Below, piece after piece: positions 8,387-13,803 of a stretch of 16,231 nt of DNA. How positions within the stretch are numbered: position 1 is the first letter of the stretch; every line of letters begins with the position of its first letter. The stretch covers positions 1 to 16,231 of the forward strand of contig CAMDCC010000027.1 of the NCBI GenBank assembly GCA_945889545.1, given 5' to 3'. Origin of the DNA: Bifidobacterium breve (GTDB lineage: Bacteria; Actinomycetota; Acidimicrobiia; IMCC26256; PALSA-555). Under the pieces are notes generated by a model. It did no database searches and was not told the origin of the DNA. It saw only the letters and a list, made by a program, of their open reading frames with translations. The position numbers were made by a program, and so were the translations under genes.

Positions 8387-9061
8387 TTACTCCCCGCTGC
8401 CCTCGTCGTCGCCGGCCGCATCGGACGCCGCGGCATCGCCCTCGGCACCCGCTTCACCCTCGGCACCCGCTTCGCCCTCGGCACCCTCGACCGGAGCCTC
8501 TTCCTCGGCCACACGTGGCGCGATGACCTGAGCGACGAGCGTGTCGGGCTCGAGTGTCGTGACGACACCCGCGGGCATCGTGACCTCGCCCATGCGAATC
8601 TGGTCGCCGATGCCGAGGTGCGAGACGTCGGATTCGAGCTCGTGCGGGATGTCTTGGGGCTTGGCCTCGATCGGCACGGAGAACACCAGCTGCTCGAGGA
8701 CGCCGCCGTCCTTCACACCCGCAGGCTCACCCGTGAGGTGGAGTTGAACCTCGGCCGAGACGGCAACGTCGGTACGGACGCGAATGAAGTCGACGTGCAA
8801 CAGCTCGCCCCGGGTGGGGTGGCGCTGCACCTGGCGGGCGAGTGCGAGGGCATCGTCGCCGCCGATCTTGAGCGTGATGAGCGTGTTGGCACCGCCCGCG
8901 AGGATGTGGTTGAGCTCACGCGCTGGCACCGTGACCTCGACGGTGTCGTTCCCGAGGCCGTAGACGACTGCCGGCACCAAGCCCGCACGGCGGAGCCGAC
9001 CGGAGGGGCGCGACCCGCGCTCGGAGCGCGGCTCAGCAGCGAGGAGTGATTCGTTGGCCAT
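8387..9061 (-). CDS. rplY: 50S ribosomal protein bL25 (TL5/Ctc type)
   Basis: bL25 of the long TL5/Ctc type binds 5S rRNA in the large subunit. The product has 224 residues. Residues 1-92 are the 5S-binding domain (ESLLAAEPRSERGSRPSGRL, GLVPAVVYGLG, ELLHVDFIRV). Residues about 95-185 are the C-terminal beta domain (LHLTGEPAGVKDGGVLEQL, HELESDVSHLGIGDQIRMGE). The last 38 residues are an acidic, Ala/Gly/Glu-rich tail built partly from EGEAGA repeats. I chose ATG 9061 because the conserved MANESLLAAE starts there; a TTG at 9100 would add 13 unconserved residues. There is no Shine-Dalgarno before ATG, and a possible promoter lies so close that the mRNA may be nearly leaderless. The gene lies between prs and pth, as in other actinobacteria. 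Confidence 0.95.
   Translation of the reverse strand: MANESLLAAEPRSERGSRPSGRLRRAGLVPAVVYGLGNDTVEVTVPARELNHILAGGANTLITLKIGGDDALALARQVQRHPTRGELLHVDFIRVRTDVAVSAEVQLHLTGEPAGVKDGGVLEQLVFSVPIEAKPQDIPHELESDVSHLGIGDQIRMGEVTMPAGVVTTLEPDTLVAQVIAPRVAEEEAPVEGAEGEAGAEGEAGAEGDAAASDAAGDDEGSGE
8436..8489 (-). repeat. Three 18-bp tandem repeats coding the bL25 acidic tail
   Basis: Three near-identical 18-bp units (8436-8453, 8454-8471, 8472-8489) differ at a few bases. They encode the repeated EGEAGA hexapeptide in the C-terminal tail of bL25. The repeat is in frame, so changes in copy number would lengthen or shorten the tail without a frameshift. Confidence 0.85.
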
Positions 9062-9070
9062 GGGCCGACC

Positions 9071-9100
9071 ATTCTGGCCGCAAAAAGACGTTCGGACCAA
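9071..9100 (-). promoter_or_regulatory. Possible rplY promoter (weak)
   Basis: On the minus strand, TTGGTC (9100-9095) and CAGAAT (9076-9071) are 18 bases apart, resembling sigma-70-type -35 and -10 boxes. Transcription would start near 9064, leaving only a few bases before the ATG at 9061, which fits the missing Shine-Dalgarno. The -35 box overlaps the palindrome at 9094-9107. Inference from pattern only. Confidence 0.28.
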
Positions 9101-9107
9101 TTGGTCC
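9094..9107. promoter_or_regulatory. Perfect 14-bp palindrome in the prs-rplY gap
   Basis: GGACCAATTGGTCC is a perfect palindrome in the 60-bp gap after the prs stop. On the minus strand it can also fold as a 5-bp stem with an AATT loop, followed seven bases later by TTTTT. It could be a dimeric repressor site, a weak terminator or attenuator after prs, or chance. Confidence 0.45.
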
Positions 9108-9121
9108 CTCGCCGAGCCAGA

Positions 9122-10105
9122 TTAGACGTTGTCGCCTCGGAAGATCTCGCTGACGCTGGTGTCCTCGAAGACGGCCTTGAGGGCCTCGGCGATGATCGGC
9201 GCGATCGACAGGACGGTAAGTGCGTCCCAGCGCTTGTCGTCGGGGACTGGGAGCGTGTTCGTGCACACGACCTCCCGCACGGGCGCGTTCTTGAGCCGGT
9301 CGACCGCGGGCCCCGACAAGATCCCGTGGGTAGCCGCAATTGTCACGTCGGTAGCGCCGCGGTCGTGCAGGAGGTTTGCGGCACTCGTGATCGATCCTGC
9401 CGTGTCGATCATGTCGTCGACGAGCACACAGGACCGGCCCTTCACATCACCGACTACCTCGACCGCCTCGGCCGTGTTGTGCTTGCCCTTCGGCCGCTGC
9501 TTGTCGATGAACGCAAGGTCGGTCTCGACATTGTGGTCACCAAGGTGGTTGGCGAAGCGGCGAGCCAGCTTGCCTGCACCTGCGTCGGGTGCGACCACCG
9601 TGACGTCCTTGCCGACCGACTGCGCAAGGTGCGCGGCGAGCAACGGCACGGCAGTGAGGTGGTCGACGGGCATGTCGAAGAATCCCTGGATCTGCCCGGT
9701 GTGCAGGTCGACGGTGACGACCCGGTCGGCACCCGCCACGGTGAGCATGTCGGCAAGGAGACGCGCGGTGATCGGCTCACGTCCTTGTGCCTTGCGATCT
9801 TGGCGCGCGTACCCGTAGAACGGGCAGACGGCGGTGATGCGCTTGGCCGACGCGCGTTTGGCCGCGTCGATCATGATGAGCTGCTCCATGATGCGGTCGT
9901 TGATCGGCTCGCAGTGGCTCTGGAGCACGAAGAGGTCGGTACCACGGACGCTCTCGCCGTACTGGCAGTAGATCTCGCCGTTCGCAAAGGCCGACAGTTC
10001 GACGGCGCCGAGCGAAAGGCCCAGGCTCTCGGCGATCTCGCCCGATAGCTCGGTGTTGCCGCGCCCGGCGAAGACCATGAGCCGCTTCCGGGTGACCAGA
10101 TCCAT
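9122..10105 (-). CDS. prs: Ribose-phosphate pyrophosphokinase (PRPP synthetase)
   Basis: Prs transfers pyrophosphate from ATP to ribose 5-phosphate to make PRPP for purines, pyrimidines, His, Trp, NAD and, in actinobacteria, decaprenyl-phosphoryl arabinose. The protein has 327 residues, in the normal class I range. Visible motifs are LMVFAGRGNTEL, the FANGEIYCQYGESVRG substrate segment, YARQDRKAQGREP (98-110), the signature VDLHTGQIQGFFDMPVDHL (132-150) and the PRPP loop CVLVDDMIDTAGSI (226-239). ATG 10105 is preceded by GAGGGG (minus strand, 10118-10113) with a 7-base spacer and follows the glmU stop by 17 bp. The frame stays open to 10186, but that extension is not conserved and overlaps the glmU end. 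It is next to glmU as in many bacteria, which suggests joint expression. Confidence 0.97.
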   Translation of the reverse strand: MDLVTRKRLMVFAGRGNTELSGEIAESLGLSLGAVELSAFANGEIYCQYGESVRGTDLFVLQSHCEPINDRIMEQLIMIDAAKRASAKRITAVCPFYGYARQDRKAQGREPITARLLADMLTVAGADRVVTVDLHTGQIQGFFDMPVDHLTAVPLLAAHLAQSVGKDVTVVAPDAGAGKLARRFANHLGDHNVETDLAFIDKQRPKGKHNTAEAVEVVGDVKGRSCVLVDDMIDTAGSITSAANLLHDRGATDVTIAATHGILSGPAVDRLKNAPVREVVCTNTLPVPDDKRWDALTVLSIAPIIAEALKAVFEDTSVSEIFRGDNV

Positions 10106-10112
10106 GTGCCTG

Positions 10113-10118
10113 CCCCTC
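10113..10118 (-). promoter_or_regulatory. Shine-Dalgarno of prs
   Basis: GAGGGG on the minus strand lies 7 bases before ATG 10105. It fixes the prs start against the longer open frame to 10186, and is one of the few clear ribosome-binding sites here. Confidence 0.75.
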
Positions 10119-10122
10119 GTAG

Positions 10123-11559
10123 TCACTCGTCGCTTCCCGAGTCGTCGTCGAGATCGTCGGCAGCAGCCGACCGCCGCGCTGCCCAACCCTCGTCGATCCG
10201 GGCCGGTACGCCCTTGGCGAGCGCGCCCGCGGGCACATCGCTGCTGACGATCGCTCCCGCGGCGGTGTAGGCACCATCGCCCACTTCGACCGGAGCCACC
10301 AACACGGTGTTGGACCCGATGCGCGCGTCAGCGCCGATCACGGTGCGGTGCTTGTTCGTGCCGTCGTAGTTCGCAGTGATCGTGCCGGCACCGATGTTCG
10401 CTCGCGGTCCGATCTCCGCGTCGCCAATGTACGCGAGGTGCGGCACTTTGGCGCCCTCACCGATCTCCGCGTTCTTGGTCTCCACGAAGGTGCCGACATG
10501 CGCGTCGGCGGCCACGTGGGTACCGGCGCGCAGTGAGGCGTACGGACCGACCGTGGCACGGTCGCCGATCTCGCTCTCGCGCGCCACCGTGTTGGCGACG
10601 ACCGCGTCTTCACCGACGATCGTGTCGACGAGCCGGGAGTTGGGTCCGATCACCGAGCCCGAGCCCACAACGGTGCGCCCCTCGAGCATCGTGCCGGGCA
10701 ACAGCTGCACGTCGGCTTCGAGCTCCACCATCGCATCCACGTAGGTGTGCGACGGATCGGTCATCGACACGCCCTCGCGCATCCACCGCTCGTTGATGCG
10801 CGCCCGGAGGATGGTCTCGGCAGCTGCGAGCTGAGCTCGGTCGTTGACTTGCAGCGTCTCGTTGGGATCGGGCGCCGGAACACCGACGACGACGTGACCA
10901 GCTTGGCGGAGCACGCCGATCACGTCGGTGAGGTAGTACTCGCCTTGCGCGTTCTCGGGGCTGAGTCGACGCAGCGACGGCGCAAGGAACGCGCGTCGGA
11001 AGCAATAGATGGACGGATTGACCTCGGTGATCGCGAGCTCGCCATCGTTGGCGTCGGACTGCTCGACGATGCGCTCGACCCCGCCACGAGCGTCGCGCAG
11101 CACGCGTCCGTAGCTCGTGGGATCCGGCAGCTCAGCGGTGAGCATGGTGGCCGCCGCGTCGATGAGGCGGTGCTCGGTCGCGAGGTCGGCGAGCGTCTCG
11201 GACCGCAGGAGCGGGGCGTCGCCCATCAGCACGAGGACGTCGTCTTCAGCGTCGAGCGAGTCGGCGAACGCCGTGAGCCCCACGCTCGCCGCATCGCCGG
11301 TGCCGCGTTGCACGCGTTGCTCTACGAACTCGACCGGGATCTCCGTGACCAGCTGCTCCTGGACCAGCTTCGTGATGCGTTCAGCGCCGTGACCGACGAC
11401 CACCACTACGCGCTCGAGCGGTAGCGCGATGAGGGTATCGAGCACGTGGAGGATCATCGGGCGGCCACACAGCGGGTGAAGCATCTTCGGCGTGGCGGAG
11501 CGCATGCGCGTTCCCTCGCCCGCGGCAAGTACCACAGCCGACAAGGGTCGGTACGCCAC
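10123..11559 (-). CDS. glmU: Bifunctional GlcN-1-P acetyltransferase / GlcNAc-1-P uridyltransferase
   Basis: GlmU carries out the last two steps to UDP-GlcNAc: acetylation of glucosamine 1-phosphate with acetyl-CoA, then transfer of UMP from UTP. The product feeds peptidoglycan and other wall polymers. The length is 478 residues. Residues 5-235 are the pyrophosphorylase domain, with VVLAAGEGTRMRSATPKMLHP (the G-G-T-R loop and K25), VQRGTGDAA and LMGDAPLLR. Residues about 255-460 are a left-handed beta helix with hexapeptide repeats. They include HLAYIGDAEIG (catalytic H374), NIGAGTITANYDG (388-400), KHRTVIG and VAPVEVGDGA. A short acidic Ser/Asp tail follows. The start is GTG 11559; GATAGAG lies just upstream but no good Shine-Dalgarno. 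Alternative stems lie in the leader. It is followed 17 bp later by prs. Confidence 0.97.
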   Translation of the reverse strand: MAYRPLSAVVLAAGEGTRMRSATPKMLHPLCGRPMILHVLDTLIALPLERVVVVVGHGAERITKLVQEQLVTEIPVEFVEQRVQRGTGDAASVGLTAFADSLDAEDDVLVLMGDAPLLRSETLADLATEHRLIDAAATMLTAELPDPTSYGRVLRDARGGVERIVEQSDANDGELAITEVNPSIYCFRRAFLAPSLRRLSPENAQGEYYLTDVIGVLRQAGHVVVGVPAPDPNETLQVNDRAQLAAAETILRARINERWMREGVSMTDPSHTYVDAMVELEADVQLLPGTMLEGRTVVGSGSVIGPNSRLVDTIVGEDAVVANTVARESEIGDRATVGPYASLRAGTHVAADAHVGTFVETKNAEIGEGAKVPHLAYIGDAEIGPRANIGAGTITANYDGTNKHRTVIGADARIGSNTVLVAPVEVGDGAYTAAGAIVSSDVPAGALAKGVPARIDEGWAARRSAAADDLDDDSGSDE

Positions 11560-11570
11560 CTCTATCGGCT

Positions 11571-11620
11571 CGCTCGCTCGTCGGCGAGCGACACGTCGTT
11601 CGAAGGAACGCTCGCTCGCC
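11571..11620 (-). promoter_or_regulatory. glmU leader with mutually exclusive stems
   Basis: Reading the minus strand, segment A (GGCGAGCG, 11620-11613) can pair with B (CGCTCGCC, 11590-11583), enclosing a small hairpin CGTTC-CTTC-GAACG (11610-11597). B can instead pair with C (GCGAGCG, 11577-11571), leaving a 6-base loop. A:B and B:C cannot form together. C ends 11 bases before the glmU GTG. The layout recalls attenuators or translational switches, but no ligand domain is recognised and repeated GCTCGC in GC-rich DNA may arise by slippage. Confidence 0.35.
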
Positions 11621-11672
11621 TGCTCATCGCCTCATTGTCGCTTCATTTCCCGTCGATTCTCGAGCGGCAGCG

Positions 11673-11743
11673 CTCGGGGGCGAGGTTTCGAACCTCGACT
11701 TGGGACTCCAAAGGACCCCGTGCTGCCGTTACACCACCCCCGA
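11673..11743 (-). tRNA. tRNA-Gln (anticodon UUG)
   Basis: The 71-nt cloverleaf was folded by hand. The acceptor stem TCGGGGG/CCCCCGA pairs perfectly, with the U1-A72 pair typical of tRNA-Gln and discriminator G73. The D stem is GTGT/GCAC with loop AACGGCA. The anticodon loop CTTTGGA gives UUG, reading CAA (and CAG by wobble). The variable loop is AAGT. The T arm is CGAGG-TTCGAAA-CCTCG. No CCA is encoded (CGC follows), as is common in actinobacteria. The anticodon stem GGGTC/GTCCC has a U30-U40 mismatch. The 5' flank has TAGGGT on the minus strand (11761-11756) as a possible -10 box. glmU begins 113 bp downstream on the same strand. Confidence 0.93.
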
Positions 11744-11819
11744 CCGGTCATCTCGACCCTACCCGTCGAGCGTCCCCAAATCGTTGAGGGTTCTGATGCC
11801 TGATACATTCCGCGACGAC
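11744..11819. promoter_or_regulatory. Divergent promoter region, tRNA-Gln (-) and bS22 (+)
   Basis: This 76-bp gap must drive tRNA-Gln leftward and the bS22 gene rightward. For tRNA-Gln, TAGGGT on the minus strand (11761-11756) fits a TANNNT -10 box about 13 bp before the tRNA. For bS22, TACATT (11804-11809) fits a -10 box about 10 bp before ATG 11820, and TTGAGG (11784-11789) resembles a -35 box, but the 14-bp spacer is short. The boxes are inferred. Confidence 0.4.
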
Positions 11820-11921
11820 ATGGGTTCCCTGATCAAGAAGCGCCGCAAGCGCATGCGCAAGAAGAAGCACAAGAAGCTTCTGAAGAAGACCCGCTGGCAG
11901 CGCCGCCAGCAGGGTCGCTAG
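11820..11921 (+). CDS. Small ribosomal protein bS22 family (AURKAIP1/COX24 domain)
   Basis: The product is a 33-residue, extremely basic peptide: MGSLIKKRRKRMRKKKHKK, then LLKKTRWQRRQQGR. It matches the short actinobacterial proteins with an AURKAIP1/COX24 motif, found in mycobacterial 30S structures as bS22 near the decoding region. The start ATG 11820 is chosen because the family begins MGS(V/L)IKKRRKRM. An in-frame ATG at 11796 would add MPDTFRDD and has GAGGG five bases upstream, so translation from there cannot be excluded. The gene stands alone on the plus strand, divergent from tRNA-Gln and convergent with ispE. About 85 bp separates it from the ispE stop, and I see no clear terminator there. 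Confidence 0.88.
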   Translation: MGSLIKKRRKRMRKKKHKKLLKKTRWQRRQQGR

Positions 11922-12006
11922 CGCGTTCGAACCCAGTCCAGTTCAGCTCTTCTGGTCGACAACGCTTCGCCGTCCCGCTCGTCCGAGCACGGCTCTGCTG
12001 CGTCTC

Positions 12007-12924
12007 CTACCCCGATCCGAGGCGGACGCCGCGTGACACGCTGGCGGCCGGGGTCACCGGGACCCGCATCCGCCCCGACACCCGCCGCGCGTACGCATCC
12101 ACATCACGCCCGTCGGGGACCGGCACCACGTAGGCCGATCCACTGCCGGCCAACAACGCCGGCGCTTCGGCCGCGGCCTCGAGATCGATCCGGAACTGCG
12201 CGAGGCGCGGCTCCACATGCTCGGCGGCCGGCTCGAGGTCGTTGGACAGCTCCGGGAGAAGGGCCGCGGCCGCGACCGCGCCCGTAGCGGGGACGCTGCG
12301 GGCGGCCCGGGGCCGCCCGAGGTCGTCCCACGCGCGGTACACGACCGGCGTGCTCAATCGGAACGGCGGCAACGCCACCAGGAACGGCATGCCTGCCGGC
12401 AAGTCGACGGCCTCGATGCGTTCGCCACGACCACGCATCCACGCCGCGCCACCCGCGAGACAGAACGACACATCGGAACCGAGCTTGGCGCCGAGCTCCA
12501 AGAGCGTCGCGTCGTCGAGATCGATCTCCAGCATGCGCCGGATCGCCACGAGCGTCGCCGCCGCGTCGGCTGACCCGCCACCGAGTCCCGCACCCGCGGG
12601 GATCTTCTTGCGCACGGTGAGCTTCACACCGTGCCCGGAGCGCCCGGCGCGCACGAGCAGCTCATCGGCGGCACGCGCCGCGAGGTTCGACATCCCGGTC
12701 GGCACTTCGTCGGTCTCGCCGCGCATCTCGAGCGTGACCCCGCCAGGGTGCGGCACCGCCTTGACCTCGATCACGTCGTGGGGGTCGCTGATCGACACCG
12801 CGAGCGCCTCGACCTCGTGGAACCCGTCGTCGCGCAGCGCGCCGACCCGCAGGGAGAGCGTGAGCTTGCTGTAGGCGGTGGCGCGGACACGTCCGAGCCG
12901 CCCGGCGGTGGTGAGCTCGTTCAC
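12007..12924 (-). CDS. ispE: 4-diphosphocytidyl-2-C-methyl-D-erythritol kinase
   Basis: IspE phosphorylates the 2-hydroxyl of CDP-methylerythritol in the MEP pathway to isopentenyl diphosphate. The protein has 305 residues and the GHMP-kinase layout. The N-terminal SKLTLSLRV holds the conserved Lys (K20), followed by RDDGFHEVE with the substrate His. The ATP loop is KIPAGAGLGGGSADAAATL, the catalytic Asp is in KLGSDVSFCLAGG, and the C-terminal glycine motif is LLAGSGSAYVV. The first motif is usually A-K-I-N-L, so Asn is replaced by Thr here. GTG 12924 is chosen because it overlaps the rsmA TGA as GTGA, which implies translational coupling. An upstream GTG at 12951 would add nine unconserved residues. 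It is the last gene of the tatD-rpfB-rsmA-ispE run. Confidence 0.93.
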   Translation of the reverse strand: MNELTTAGRLGRVRATAYSKLTLSLRVGALRDDGFHEVEALAVSISDPHDVIEVKAVPHPGGVTLEMRGETDEVPTGMSNLAARAADELLVRAGRSGHGVKLTVRKKIPAGAGLGGGSADAAATLVAIRRMLEIDLDDATLLELGAKLGSDVSFCLAGGAAWMRGRGERIEAVDLPAGMPFLVALPPFRLSTPVVYRAWDDLGRPRAARSVPATGAVAAAALLPELSNDLEPAAEHVEPRLAQFRIDLEAAAEAPALLAGSGSAYVVPVPDGRDVDAYARRVSGRMRVPVTPAASVSRGVRLGSG

Positions 12925-13796
12925 GAGGCCGCCCGCGCGAGCGACGCCCACGACTCGAGATCAAGCGCTTCTGCGCGCTCGGTAGGAGCAACGCCCGCCG
13001 CGATCAGCACTGCTTCGGTCCGGTCGGCGAGCACGGGCACGAGCGCGCGCCGCAACATCTTGCGTCGTTGCGCGAAGCCTGCACCAACGAGTCTGAAGAG
13101 CGCGTCGTACGACGGCACGTCGACCGACGGTGCGGGCCGTCGTTCGAGCAACACCAATGCTGAATCGACCTTTGGTCGAGGCACAAAGACAGTTGGCGGC
13201 ACAGCACCGACGATACGTGACGTTGCGTGGTACGCGACCTTCACCGATACCGCGCCATAGATCCGGCTTCCTGGCGGGGCAACAAGGCGTTCACCGACCT
13301 CGCGTTGGACCATGAGCAGCATTCGGGTCATTTGTGGGGCTTCCTCGAGCAGACGAGCCACGACCGGCGTGGCGACGTTGTAGGGAAGGTTGGACACGCA
13401 CACCCAACTTTTGTCACGAAGGCTCTTGTCACGAAGGGGTTCGTCACGAAGTGCGGCGAAATCCCAGGTGAGTGCGTCGCCCTGCTCCACGGTCACGTTC
13501 GGTATCCCGCTGACTACCGCTTTGAGGATCGGGATCAGGTGGCGGTCGAGCTCCAACGCGTGCACCGTGGCTCCGGCTTCGGCGAGGGCAACCGTCAGTG
13601 CGCCGAGCCCTGGACCGATCTCCAGCACTCTCGTTCCCGGCCCCACGTCGGCCAACCGCACGATCCGACGCGCAGTATTGGGATCCGCAAGGAAGTTCTG
13701 CCCGAGTGCCCGACTCGGGTGGATGCCGTGTTCGCGCAAGAGCGCGCGCGGATCGCACGGGTTCAGCACGGGGACTCGGAACTTCGATGCGGCCAT
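12921..13796 (-). CDS. rsmA: 16S rRNA (adenine1518/1519-N6) dimethyltransferase
   Basis: RsmA (KsgA) dimethylates two adjacent adenines in the 3' helix 45 loop of 16S rRNA late in 30S assembly; its loss gives kasugamycin resistance in many bacteria. The protein has 291 residues. Motifs in order are RALGQNFLADPN (29-40), the SAM loop VLEIGPGLGALT (57-68), ELDRHL (82-87), GDALTWDF (106-113) and the catalytic SNLPYNVATP (135-144). The C-terminal helical domain contains FVPRPKVDSALV and FAQRRKMLRRAL. An insert of three LRD(E/K)(P/S) repeats (116-130) lies between the acidic motif and NLPYN. ATG 13796 starts 7 bp after the rpfB stop; there is no Shine-Dalgarno. Its end overlaps ispE by four bases. 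Confidence 0.96.
   Translation of the reverse strand: MAASKFRVPVLNPCDPRALLREHGIHPSRALGQNFLADPNTARRIVRLADVGPGTRVLEIGPGLGALTVALAEAGATVHALELDRHLIPILKAVVSGIPNVTVEQGDALTWDFAALRDEPLRDKSLRDKSWVCVSNLPYNVATPVVARLLEEAPQMTRMLLMVQREVGERLVAPPGSRIYGAVSVKVAYHATSRIVGAVPPTVFVPRPKVDSALVLLERRPAPSVDVPSYDALFRLVGAGFAQRRKMLRRALVPVLADRTEAVLIAAGVAPTERAEALDLESWASLARAAS
13411..13455 (-). repeat. Three 15-bp tandem repeats inside rsmA
   Basis: Three units (13411-13425, 13426-13440, 13441-13455) share the core GTCACGAAG on the plus strand. They encode LRDKS, LRDKS and LRDEP in RsmA between GDALTWDF and the NLPYN motif. The array is in frame and probably expanded by slippage. Confidence 0.85.
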
Positions 13797-13803
13797 GGTG
13801 GAA

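Noticed and set aside
9062..9100. Longer bL25 from TTG 9100
   Set aside because: It adds 13 unconserved residues and would start inside the palindrome; the family start MANESLLAAE fits ATG 9061.
10106..10186. Longer Prs from TTG 10186
   Set aside because: The extension overlaps the glmU 3' end, is Arg-rich and unconserved; ATG 10105 has a good Shine-Dalgarno.
11922..12006. Terminator between bS22 and ispE
   Set aside because: Only 4-bp stems such as GAGC-ACG-GCTC are visible and no T-tract, so I did not annotate one.
12925..12951. IspE start at GTG 12951
   Set aside because: It would overlap rsmA by 31 bases and add unconserved residues. The GTGA overlap at 12921-12924 is the usual coupling arrangement.
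13411..13455. CRISPR-like short repeats
   Set aside because: The units are directly adjacent without spacers and lie in frame within rsmA.
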